Assembly: GCF_024704385.1 (NCBI RefSeq) | Contig: NZ_JAJDFX010000002.1 | Coordinates: forward strand, 2,046,001-2,110,000 | DNA from: Cellulomonas sp. P24 | GTDB lineage: Bacteria > Actinomycetota > Actinomycetes > Actinomycetales > Cellulomonadaceae | DNA: 64,000 bases | Reading direction: 5' to 3' | Shown: in pieces, positions 29,721 to 36,909 of the stretch | Numbering within the stretch: the first letter of the stretch is position 1 | Layout: each line of letters begins with the position of its first letter | Made by a program: the position numbers and the translations under genes | The notes under the pieces: model-generated | Told to the model about the DNA's origin: nothing | Seen by the model: the letters and a program-made list of their open reading frames with translations, nothing else | The model's database searches: none

Positions 29721-30218
29721 TTGACGCCCACACCGCGACCCAACCGCCCCGACAACTGGCGCGAGCGCAACCCGTACGGTGTCGGAACGTCCGGCGACGC
29801 GACGATCGCTGTCCACCGATCGTGCTCCTGCTGCACGCTGCCGTTCAGATACCAGGCGCCGGCGTCGACCGCGAGGTCACCCGAAGCGGCACCCGAAGTT
29901 ACGTGCCCCGATTGTTTGCGGCATCCCACCCGCCCCGGTGAGTCGGTGGACACCCGACTCGCACGCGCTGAAGACCATGTCTCGCTGGCCCTCACCCGGA
30001 TGAACGCAGCGCGAACCGCGGCCAACCGCCTCGAGAGCGCCCGAGATGACGCCCTCGATGAAGCGCGGCGTGCGAAGAGATCCCGTGACATGTGGGTTGC
30101 CGTGATTGCTGACCTGGACGACGCCAAGGACTGGCCATCGGTCAGGTTTCGACTCGACGAGCTCAGTCCAGGGATGAAGAAGCACATTAGGCGCGTGCAG
30201 GACGAACGACAGGCCTGA
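29721..30218 (+). CDS. Zinc-ribbon/coiled-coil protein
   Basis: 165 residues from a TTG start with a strong GGAAGGAG nine bases upstream. CxCC near residue 35 (HRSCSCCTLPF) and CPDC near 62 could form a zinc ribbon. The rest is charged and helical (ARAEDHVSLALTRMNAARTA, then a basic coil). No known family was recognised. It lies between the R-M operon and the RNase D-like gene. Confidence 0.6.
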   Translation: MTPTPRPNRPDNWRERNPYGVGTSGDATIAVHRSCSCCTLPFRYQAPASTARSPEAAPEVTCPDCLRHPTRPGESVDTRLARAEDHVSLALTRMNAARTAANRLESARDDALDEARRAKRSRDMWVAVIADLDDAKDWPSVRFRLDELSPGMKKHIRRVQDERQA

Positions 30219-30414
30219 GGTGGAAGTCAGGGCCAATCAATCCGGACCTTCCCATCGACCACATCCTCCAACGTCCACGGCTCACGGCGGCGTCGTCGAG
30301 GTCCGCCCTCCACTCGCTGCGGCACTACCCGCTCCGCGGGACCTCATTGCTCGTGCCACGGTAGTCTCAGCCGCATCGTCCGTCGTGGCGTGTTCAGATC
30401 TGGAGGTCGCCGGC

Positions 30415-31032
30415 ATGGTCACGCTCGCCGAGGGCGACCTCCCCGATGAGTTGCTACGCAGGTTCCTCAGTTCCGGCGTGGTGGGCTGGGATACCGAGAC
30501 CGGCGGCCTCGACTGGCGGACCGACCGACTCGCCCTATGTCAGTTGCACGCGCCGCAGGTCGGAACGGTCTTAGTCCGGATGACCGACCAGCGTCCGCAA
30601 AGTCTGGCGAGGCTACTCGCTGACCCAGACGTGACCAAGGTCTTCCATCACGCGCCCTTTGACTTGCGCTTCATGCACCGGGCATGGGGCGTGCGCGCCA
30701 GCAACGTCCGCTGCACCAAGGTCGCATCGAAGCTCCTGAGCCCGTCAGCGCCCGCCGGTGAGCACTCACTCGCTGCCCTGGTCGACCGACACCTCGCCGT
30801 CGCCCTGGAGAAGGGCGCAGAGCGGGTCAGCGACTGGTCGGCGCCAGAGTTGTCGCGGGAGCAGATGCGTTACGCAGCGCGCGACGTCGAGTTCCTCCTG
30901 CCCCTGCTCGACGTACTTGAAGCCCAGCTGGGCGCAAATGGCCTCGCCTCGCTCTACGCCGAGTGCTGCGCGTTCCTCCCAGCTCAGGTGGAGACCTCGA
31001 TCCTGGGGCTCGACGACGTGTTCGCCTACTGA
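30415..31032 (+). CDS. RNase D-like 3'-5' exonuclease (DEDDy)
   Basis: 205 residues, one DEDD exonuclease domain without the HRDC domains of true RNase D. All metal ligands are present: Asp26 and Glu28 (WDTETGG), Asp83 (FHHAPFDLRFM), Tyr153 and Asp157 (MRYAARDVEFL). It could trim RNA or single-stranded DNA. The ATG at 30415 follows TGGAGG; upstream residues in the same frame lack family similarity. It is convergent with the HIRAN gene, with 19 bp between stops. A stand-alone form in a defence island may act on foreign RNA, which is inference. Confidence 0.8.
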   Translation: MVTLAEGDLPDELLRRFLSSGVVGWDTETGGLDWRTDRLALCQLHAPQVGTVLVRMTDQRPQSLARLLADPDVTKVFHHAPFDLRFMHRAWGVRASNVRCTKVASKLLSPSAPAGEHSLAALVDRHLAVALEKGAERVSDWSAPELSREQMRYAARDVEFLLPLLDVLEAQLGANGLASLYAECCAFLPAQVETSILGLDDVFAY

Positions 31033-31051
31033 ACAACCGTCGGCCAGCGGG

Positions 31052-31873
31052 TCAGTGCGCGAGCGGCGCCCACCGCGGGTCCTGGAAGAACTCGAAGCCG
31101 TGGGCTCGTTCAGCGGCGAGTTCGGCGAGCACTCGCAGGTGCGAGGGGGCGTCCGGGCCGTTGACCCGGATGACCGACGCATGCACCTGTGTGACCTCGC
31201 GCAGCCGATGCAGGTCACGGACCAGGAGGTCGGGCACGTACCCGACCGGTACCTCACCGGCCACGACGAGGATCGCTTCAGGATTGTTGGCGTTGGTCGG
31301 CTCCGGCACCAGAGCCAAGGGCGCGCCAGGGACCAGTCCGTCTAGCACGTCACCGATCTGCCCAGCCGTCACCGGGTGCGGGACTCCGTCAAACACTGGC
31401 CGGTTCTCCGGTAGGTGCCGGATGCCATGCACCAGGAACGAGCACGAGACCTGCCCGGCGACGACGTGCGGCACCGGGAACAACTGGAGGGTGTCGCCGT
31501 TACGCCGCCCGGAGGAGCGGGTGATCTGCTCCCACGGGGTCGCGTCGGACGGGTCCAAGCCGAGGTCGCTGACGTATCGCTGGTAGTCCGGGCGACGTGG
31601 ATCGAGAGCACGCTGTGCGAACAACGGGAAGAGCCTGTCGGAGGTGTAGACCTCACGCAGGTCACCGAACCCGAGCAACGGCCGGAAGTCCGGCACCTCG
31701 AGCACCGCCCGCACGTAGCGGAACGAGTACTCGTCACCCCGGTGGCGCAGCAGCGCGATCGGGTGGATCCCCCTGTCCACGGGATGCTGCCAGGCCACGA
31801 CCAACTCCCGATGAGGCGTCGAGGTGTCCCGCACATCGCCACGGTGCATGTCAGAAACGACGTTCACACTCAT
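31052..31873 (-). CDS. HIRAN-domain protein paired with HipA-like kinase
   Basis: 273 residues. The N-terminal half (HRELVVAWQHPVDRGIHPIALLRHRGDEYSFRY... in part) is a domain often found with HipA-like kinases. The C-terminal half (about 140-235) reads as a HIRAN domain: FLVHGIRHLP, ALVPEPTNANNPEAILV and VPVGYVPDLLVRDL. HIRAN domains bind 3' DNA ends in DNA-repair helicases. The ATG at 31873 lies behind GGAAGGAGG and overlaps the kinase gene by 23 bases, so the two are translated together. Confidence 0.78.
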   Translation of the reverse strand: MSVNVVSDMHRGDVRDTSTPHRELVVAWQHPVDRGIHPIALLRHRGDEYSFRYVRAVLEVPDFRPLLGFGDLREVYTSDRLFPLFAQRALDPRRPDYQRYVSDLGLDPSDATPWEQITRSSGRRNGDTLQLFPVPHVVAGQVSCSFLVHGIRHLPENRPVFDGVPHPVTAGQIGDVLDGLVPGAPLALVPEPTNANNPEAILVVAGEVPVGYVPDLLVRDLHRLREVTQVHASVIRVNGPDAPSHLRVLAELAAERAHGFEFFQDPRWAPLAH

Positions 31874-32807
31874 CACGCAGCCTCCTTCCATTAATCCCCA
31901 GCAGCGCGCCTGCAAAACTACGCGCGAGGTCTGACATGGAGTCGATCCTTTCGAACACCGTCGCGCCGTCGACCGATCCGAGCCGCGCGATCGCCTCACA
32001 CCAGTAGGTGCGTGCCGCGCCGGACGCGAGCTCGAGGGCATCGACCGCCAGCTCGACGAGCGTACGCATCGGCTTGTCCGGGCCGTTCTCGAACCGCCAC
32101 GCGGTACCCCGCTCCGCGAAGGCCGCGACGTCATGACCGGCGGCGAGTCGCAGCATCTCGCACCGCCTCTCGTCACGCAGGTTGAATCCGAGGCCTCCCG
32201 CCTGGTCGTAGGAACCGCACAGGTGGACCGGACCATTCCCGAGTTCCGGCACGAGGACCGACCAGTTCTCGTCGTGCCGATCACGATTGCCGATCCAGGC
32301 GTCGAGGATCACGTAGCCGGCGAAGGTGTCGTACGCATCGAACGACGCGGGCAACGAACTGCCTGGAGGCGCGAGAACCCCGTCCAGCGCGGTCCGGATG
32401 TTGGCGAGTGAGTGCCCCGGACGGCACTTCCTCCGCGCCGCGTCGGCCGCCAGATCGCGAGCAGGCACGAAGCCGGGCGCCTTGAGCGCATCCAGGAACA
32501 ACGCACCGGACTGCACCTCGAAGCCCGCCGGCCCCAGGTCGCGCGAGAGGGAGCCCTCGACGCCGCCCCGCACGGCGAGCTCGACGGCGGCGCAGGGCAC
32601 CGCAAGATGCTCAGCCAAGTGGGCGGCGGCCTTCTCGGACCAGTCCTCACCCTGACGGTGGCCGGTCGCAGTGGTCGTGACGGGCTTGAAGAGCCAGCGG
32701 GTACCAAGACCGCTCACCCAGAGCTTCTCGTCGGCACCCACTGCTTCCGTCGCGACCACGGGCCAATCCGACGCGTCGATACGCGCGAAGGCGCCAGCCC
32801 CGACCAT
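31851..32807 (-). CDS. HipA-like Ser/Thr kinase
   Basis: 318 residues. Kinase features are a possible ATP-binding lysine in RWLFKP (Lys41), Glu58 in WSEKAAAHLAEHL, the catalytic loop WIGNRDRHDENWSVL (Asp176, Asn181) and the metal-binding Asp201 in SYDQAGG. HipA kinases phosphorylate aminoacyl-tRNA synthetases or other targets and act as toxins in toxin-antitoxin pairs. No HipB-type HTH antitoxin gene is adjacent; the overlapping HIRAN protein may take a controlling role. There is no clear Shine-Dalgarno before ATG 32807, so it may be leaderless. Confidence 0.8.
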   Translation of the reverse strand: MVGAGAFARIDASDWPVVATEAVGADEKLWVSGLGTRWLFKPVTTTATGHRQGEDWSEKAAAHLAEHLAVPCAAVELAVRGGVEGSLSRDLGPAGFEVQSGALFLDALKAPGFVPARDLAADAARRKCRPGHSLANIRTALDGVLAPPGSSLPASFDAYDTFAGYVILDAWIGNRDRHDENWSVLVPELGNGPVHLCGSYDQAGGLGFNLRDERRCEMLRLAAGHDVAAFAERGTAWRFENGPDKPMRTLVELAVDALELASGAARTYWCEAIARLGSVDGATVFERIDSMSDLARSFAGALLGINGRRLRDECERRF

Positions 32808-33003
32808 GCGGCGACTCTATCGAGATACTCCCACGCAGGGGCCGAGGAGCGCCCGTGCAAGTCCACCGATCCTCGCGGGCCGGCTCGCGCGAAACCGGCA
32901 CGCACTTGACGGATCGATGGCGCGCTGACCTGCGGTTGTAGAACAGGCACCCCTTCGCTTGTAGAGCGGATCCGCGAGGGCGCCCATCGCCGCAGGTCAG
33001 ACC

Positions 33004-33019
33004 CTTTCCGGAACCAGCT
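33004..33019 (-). repeat. Right terminal inverted repeat of the island
   Basis: CTTTCCGGAACCAGCT is the exact reverse complement of 14853-14868. The imperfect arms CTGACCTGCGG (32925-32935) and CCGCAGGTCAG (32990-33000) pair just inside this end. Confidence 0.8.
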
Positions 33020-33024
33020 TCCAC
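33020..33024. repeat. Right target-site duplication TCCAC
   Basis: This is an exact copy of 14848-14852, directly outside the right terminal repeat, as expected for a transposase producing a five-base staggered cut. Confidence 0.7.
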
Positions 33025-33040
33025 AGGTGGTTCCGGACAT
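33025..33040 (+). repeat. Diverged second left-end repeat beside the island
   Basis: AGGTGGTTCCGGACAT matches 13 of 16 bases of the left terminal repeat in the same orientation and follows TCCAC exactly as at the tRNA. It is probably the remnant end of an older related element at the same target. Confidence 0.6.
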
Positions 33041-33092
33041 TCTGTCCGTCGACCGCGCGGGCGCTTCGCAGCACCAGACCCCGCATCGGTCT

Positions 33093-33509
33093 CTACGCCG
33101 CGATCCCGAAGTCGGACCGACCCGACCGGGCGCTCCGGCGCACGACGGTGCCGTCGGGCACGATGGCGTCGGCGAGCAGCCGGGCACCGTGCGTGATGAC
33201 GACATCGGACCCGATGCGGGCCCCGGCGCCGATCCGTGCACCGTTCTGCACGCGCGTGCGCGGCCCGAGGTGGACGTTCCGGTCGATGACGACGTCCTCC
33301 CCCACGAGCACGTCGTGCTCCAACCAGCTTCCCTCGCCGATCCGTGTGCGCGCACCGACCCGCGCACCGGCCTCGACGTAGGTCGTGGACGCCACCGACG
33401 CTCCCTCGTGCACCCGCGCCCCGGGCGAGACGAGCCCGCCACCGCTGACGTGGCGCACGTAGCGGACAACCTGACCGTTGTCGTCCTCGAACTCGACCTT
33501 CGCTGCCAT
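33093..33509 (-). CDS. Left-handed beta-helix (hexapeptide repeat) protein
   Basis: 138 residues. After a short N-terminal strand it is a run of hexapeptide repeats (VSPGARVHEGASV, VEAGARVGARTRIGEG, LGPRTRVQNGARIGAGARI) forming a left-handed parallel beta-helix, as in acyltransferases. No clear catalytic histidine is placed, so it may be a structural or degenerate acyltransferase. The ATG at 33509 has AAGGAGG upstream. It lies just outside the island's right end. Confidence 0.75.
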   Translation of the reverse strand: MAAKVEFEDDNGQVVRYVRHVSGGGLVSPGARVHEGASVASTTYVEAGARVGARTRIGEGSWLEHDVLVGEDVVIDRNVHLGPRTRVQNGARIGAGARIGSDVVITHGARLLADAIVPDGTVVRRSARSGRSDFGIAA

Positions 33510-33635
33510 GGGCTCCTCCTTCCGTTCTGCCTGGCTGACATAACGTGCAGCCGGTGGGAAGGATTCCATCGCGACGAGCGGCCGGGCGACGCGGCTCGCG
33601 CGCTGCACGGCGGCCGGATCGAGCTCCGCCGACCT

Positions 33636-33965
33636 TCAGGCAGGCACCACCAGCACGATGAGCGTCGCGACCGCCGTGAGCAGCGCGAACAGCCACGACG
33701 TCGCCACGGTGGACAGCGCCACGACGATCCTGGAGCGCCCGGACCGCTGCTGCGTCGGATCCCGCACCGGATCGAGTCGCAGCGGCATCCGCGCGTTGAG
33801 CAGGCCGGAGGCGACCAGGAGCGCCACACCGACGGCTCCGCACACCGCGACCGGGGCTGTGAAGGCCACCGTCGTGAGCGTGACGGGCGCCATCAGGGCC
33901 GCTCCGTAGATCGCCGCGCCCACGATGCCGCGGGTACTCGGTGCCGCGCGATCGCGTCGAGCCAC
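33636..33965 (-). CDS. Hydrophobic membrane protein
   Basis: 109 residues with about three membrane helices (GAAIYGAALMAPVTLTTVAF, AVCGAVGVALLVASGLL, ATSWLFALLTAVATLIVLVV). Its first 24 codons overlap the end of the preceding gene in another frame. It may be a separate coupled gene, or the C-terminal half of one HAAS-domain membrane protein split by a frameshift near 33930. Confidence 0.55.
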   Translation of the reverse strand: MARRDRAAPSTRGIVGAAIYGAALMAPVTLTTVAFTAPVAVCGAVGVALLVASGLLNARMPLRLDPVRDPTQQRSGRSRIVVALSTVATSWLFALLTAVATLIVLVVPA

Positions 33966-34351
33966 GCCGCTGCCGCGACCGACAGCGCGACCGTGACCGC
34001 GAGCAGGACGAGCCAGCCGGACGTGAACGACACCTCACCACCCGAACGCCAGGCGTCGACGGTGGTCAGCGTGAGCAGCATCCCGACGAGGCCGATAAAC
34101 GACGGCACCCCGACGCGGATCATCCGCCCGGCAGACACGTCGTCGAGGCGGCCTGGCGCGAAGGGAAGGCTCCTCGCGTAGTCGGGCGCGGGTCCGAAGG
34201 CCTCGTCGGGCGACTCTCCGCTGTCCTGGCAGTAGGACTCGACGTGCTTGAGGGCGTCGCCGATGTCGCGGCCCGTCACGCCTCGCAGCCGCAGCTCCAC
34301 GACGAAGTCCTCGGTCCACTTCTTCGGCAGGGTCGATCTGGTGGTGGTCAT
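33893..34351 (-). CDS. HAAS-domain membrane protein, PadR partner
   Basis: 152 residues. The N-terminal part (KKWTEDFVVELRLRGVTGRDIGDAL, then YARSLPF) matches the HAAS signalling domain usually encoded beside PadR regulators. Two membrane helices follow (FIGLVGMLLTLTTV and WLVLLAVTVALSVAAAAWL). The last 20 residues lose membrane character, which suggests the reading may continue in the frame of the next gene. It forms an operon with the PadR gene, 18 bp downstream of it. Confidence 0.7.
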   Translation of the reverse strand: MTTTRSTLPKKWTEDFVVELRLRGVTGRDIGDALKHVESYCQDSGESPDEAFGPAPDYARSLPFAPGRLDDVSAGRMIRVGVPSFIGLVGMLLTLTTVDAWRSGGEVSFTSGWLVLLAVTVALSVAAAAWLDAIARHRVPAASWARRSTERP

Positions 34352-34369
34352 TGCCGTCTCCCCATCGGT

Positions 34370-34726
34370 TCAGGCCGTCGCTGCCGGCGCAGCAGGGCGG
34401 GTGGAGGTGAAGGTCGTGGTGAGCTGAGCGAACTCGGACCACTCCCGGGCGGCGCGCACGAACTCGTCGTGCCCCTCGGCCGTCAGCGCGAAGTACTTGC
34501 GGGCGGGGCCGCCGTCGCCGGCACGCCACTCGACGGTGACGTGACCGGCCTCCTCGAGGCGGCTCAGCAGCGGGTAGAGGGTGCCGCCCTTGAGCACGCC
34601 GAAGCCGTGCTCCTCGAGCTCGACGCCGATCGCGTACCCGTACGTGGGGCCGTCCACGAGGACGCGCATCACGGCCAGGGCCAGCACGCCACGGAGCCAC
34701 TCGCTCGGCCACGGTTTGCTCTGCAC
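34370..34726 (-). CDS. PadR-family transcriptional regulator
   Basis: 118 residues. It has the winged-helix signature VLVDGPTYGYAIGVELEEHG, LKGGTLYPLLSRLEEAGHV and RKYFALTAEGHDEF. It probably represses its own operon, which includes the HAAS membrane protein; the ligand is unknown. TACAGTACGACTACTCAGT upstream of the ATG contains a possible small palindromic site. Confidence 0.88.
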   Translation of the reverse strand: MQSKPWPSEWLRGVLALAVMRVLVDGPTYGYAIGVELEEHGFGVLKGGTLYPLLSRLEEAGHVTVEWRAGDGGPARKYFALTAEGHDEFVRAAREWSEFAQLTTTFTSTRPAAPAATA

Positions 34727-34800
34727 GGCTATACAGTACGACTACTCAGTGAGCCTGTCTAGCAATCGATCGACCAGCTGCATGCCGCCGGGCAGCCCGG

Positions 34801-35478
34801 TCACGCGGGCAGGACGTAGAGGTACATCAGCAGGTAGTGCAGGACGGCCGCGACGACCACCATCACGTGCCAGATCTCGTGGAAGCCGAACACCCCGGGC
34901 CACGGGTTCGGCCTCTCGATCACGAAGACCACGAACCCGGCGCTGTAGACGAGGCCCCCGACCGCCATCAGCGCCAACGCCCCCAGGGGCAACGACGCGC
35001 CCGCGCCGACCAGGACGACCGGCATCCACCCCAACGCGATGTAGAGGGTGTTCGTGACGTACTTCGGCAGCTGCCGCAGCAGCGAGCGCAGCACGATCCC
35101 CGCCGAGGCGATCAGCCACACCGTGCCCAGGACCGCCCAGCCGTACGTGCTCCGGAACAGCACCAGCACGAGTGGCGTGACCGAGCCCGCGATCAGCAGG
35201 AAGACCGAGTCGTAGTCGAGGGTCCGCAGCACCTCGTTCACCCGCGGCCCGCGATCGAGGGCGTGGTGCAGCGTGCTCGAGACGAACAGCGTCACGACCG
35301 ACAGGCCGTAGATGCTGAATCCGACGATCTTCCACGGGTCGCCCTGCGCGCCCGCCTGCGAGATGAGCAGCGCGGCACCCTCCACGGCGAAGCACGCGGC
35401 GATCAGGTGCGAGACGGTGTTGAACCGCTCGCTGGTCACATGGACGCTGCCGTCCCTGCTTCGTGGTGCTGTGTCCAC
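34801..35478 (-). CDS. Hemolysin III/TrhA-family membrane protein (PAQR-like)
   Basis: 225 residues with seven membrane helices. Family marks are ERFNTVSHLIA at the start, STLHHAL with the metal-binding Ser/His, DYDSVFLLIAGSVTPL, and HEIWHVMVVVAAVLHYL at the end with the second histidine pair. These proteins are zinc-site hydrolase-like relatives of adiponectin receptors, and some bacterial ones affect membrane lipid or energy state. GTG 35478 was chosen; an in-frame upstream ATG at 35532 is less likely. Confidence 0.85.
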   Translation of the reverse strand: MDTAPRSRDGSVHVTSERFNTVSHLIAACFAVEGAALLISQAGAQGDPWKIVGFSIYGLSVVTLFVSSTLHHALDRGPRVNEVLRTLDYDSVFLLIAGSVTPLVLVLFRSTYGWAVLGTVWLIASAGIVLRSLLRQLPKYVTNTLYIALGWMPVVLVGAGASLPLGALALMAVGGLVYSAGFVVFVIERPNPWPGVFGFHEIWHVMVVVAAVLHYLLMYLYVLPA

Positions 35479-35582
35479 CGCTGCCTTCCCGAGACGTCGA
35501 CCCCTCAACCCCCGCGAGGCCGGGAACCACACCGAGGCACCACGCCGGCACGAGCCTACTCATCGCGACCGCCCCCCAGGCC

Positions 35583-35655
35583 CGCGAGATCGTCAGTCCC
35601 GGTCCGAGATCGTGAGCCAGGACGTGCGATCTCGCACCCCACTCACGATCTCGCG
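35583..35655. repeat. Nested palindromic repeat, GAGATCG family, copy 1
   Basis: 73-bp element with outer arms CGCGAGATCGT and ACGATCTCGCG and an inner pair CGAGATCG/CGATCTCG. It is related to copies at 36638-36710 and 56028-56103. It overlaps the last codons and the stop of the small gene at 35643-35831. Confidence 0.75.
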
Positions 35656-35831
35656 ACAGGGGTGGGGGCGGTCAGAGGCGGCCAGACGATGATGAGGAAG
35701 GTGGCGATGGGCCCCAGGAACAGCGAGAAGAGGAACCAGTACCAGCGGCTCCGCCCCCTGGTCTGAGCCAGTCCCGCGTTGACGAGGGCCAGCGAGAGCA
35801 ACCACAACCCGGTGTTGACGGTCGTGTTCAT
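35643..35831 (-). CDS. Small two-helix membrane protein
   Basis: 62 residues, ATG preceded by GGAAGG. Two membrane helices (GLWLLSLALVNAGLAQ and WYWFLFSLFLGPIATFLIIVW) are separated by a basic loop. The stop codon is supplied by the palindromic repeat. The function is unknown. Confidence 0.6.
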   Translation of the reverse strand: MNTTVNTGLWLLSLALVNAGLAQTRGRSRWYWFLFSLFLGPIATFLIIVWPPLTAPTPVARS

Positions 35832-36177
35832 CGCCCGCTCACCTTCCGTGAGCACAGCGACGACGTCAGCCGCCACTCCCCCGCCTGACCAGGCACGTCG
35901 AGACCACGCATGTCTGTCACTTCCCCCGCTCATGACACCAATGCCACCGACGCTACTGCAGGCAATCCCGGAAGGGATCGGCGCCATGGCCTGGCGCACG
36001 GCCACCCGTCGCACGAACGTCACCTTCGTGGCGCGCACGACCGACTGGGCGTGCTGCACCCGCCGCCCGTCCACCGATCGGCCACACGCCACACTCAGCA
36101 CCCGTCGGCGGAGAGCGAGGTCAGGGTCCTCGTCCTGCGGGACCCACCGTTCGCCGTCGCACCCGGGCCTACCAGGT
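35832..36177. other. Intergenic stretch with no gene seen
   Basis: About 350 bp between two minus-strand small genes. Open frames here are high-GC noise. No hairpin or repeat stands out. Confidence 0.5.
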
Positions 36178-36489
36178 TCAGCGACTGACCGTCTCCACCA
36201 GTCGCCAGCCCTCACCGACGGGCGACTCGCTCTCGGGCAGGTCGACCGCGGCGACGACGACGTTCGTCCCGGTGCCTGAGACCTTCTCCCACCGGCTGCC
36301 GTAGGCGAGGTCCACCCGGAGATCGGGGGGTTCGGGCGCCAGCGTGGCGAGGTCCAGGAGCTCGGTCGTGCCACCCTCGCCGCCGGCGGTCCAGTACGCC
36401 GCGGCGTGCGAGTGGTAGCTGGCCCACTCCCACTTCCACTGACGCTGGACCTGCTCCCAATGGCAGATGGTCTCCGGTGTCTCGGACAT
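36178..36489 (-). CDS. Small uncharacterised soluble protein
   Basis: 103 residues from the ATG at 36489 with GAAGGAGG upstream. It is tryptophan-rich near the start (ICHWEQVQRQWKWEWASYHSH) and has an acidic C-terminal half (VDLAYGSRWEKVSGTGTNVVV). No family was recognised. Confidence 0.6.
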   Translation of the reverse strand: MSETPETICHWEQVQRQWKWEWASYHSHAAAYWTAGGEGGTTELLDLATLAPEPPDLRVDLAYGSRWEKVSGTGTNVVVAAVDLPESESPVGEGWRLVETVSR

Positions 36490-36637
36490 GTGCACCGCCT
36501 CCTTCGTGCGCGCCGTCGCGCACGCGTCCCTCTGATCCTGGCACTCCCCACCCCCGCGCGGGCAGGGGACGAACGGCCCCGATCTCAGCCGACCCACAAC
36601 TCTCATCCGCCGGCCCGCGACAAGCCGCCGACAGCCC

Positions 36638-36710
36638 GCCGAGATCGTGAGTCCCGTCCGAGATCGTCGCTCCGAACGTGCGATCTCGCGTCGGACTCAC
36701 GATCTCGCCG
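36638..36710. repeat. Nested palindromic repeat, GAGATCG family, copy 2
   Basis: The outer arms GAGATCGTGAGTCC (36641-36654) and GGACTCACGATCTC (36693-36706) pair perfectly, with an inner CGAGATCG/CGATCTCG pair. It lies in the 420-bp gap between divergent genes, where nothing else stands out. Confidence 0.8.
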
Positions 36711-36909
36711 GAAGGCGCCGCGACGGCGGGCGGCGGCGGGGTCGGTGTCGCGGTTGTCATACTCAGAGGTGCCCGCCCGAGGTCGTCCGGCTTCTCTGTG
36801 TCGGGGGGGCCGCGCTCCGGGGGGACGTGGTGAGTCCCTGCTGTGGCGTGCCGTCCGGGTCCGCCGAGGTGGGACGGTGCCGCGCGGCGACGAGCGACGA
36901 GGGGTACCG

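Larger units (their letters stand above)
14853..33019. mobile_element. 18.2 kb transposon-like defence island inserted at tRNA-Gly
   Basis: Perfect 16-bp terminal inverted repeats (AGCTGGTTCCGGAAAG) bound 18,167 bp, flanked by the 5-bp direct repeat TCCAC. The left end encodes a DDE transposase-like protein and a degenerate tyrosine-recombinase-like protein. The cargo is a type I restriction-modification operon with extra genes, an RNase D-like exonuclease, and a HipA-like/HIRAN pair. Parts of the cargo, notably hsdS and the genes after hsdR, have visibly lower GC than the surroundings. I infer a single element from the ends and the content; movement itself is not shown. Confidence 0.78.

Noticed and set aside
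14848-33037. 18-bp near-identical direct repeats as phage-type attL/attR
   Set aside because: The exact 16-bp inverted ends, the 5-bp flank duplication and the DDE gene fit a transposon better, and no intact tyrosine or serine integrase is present.
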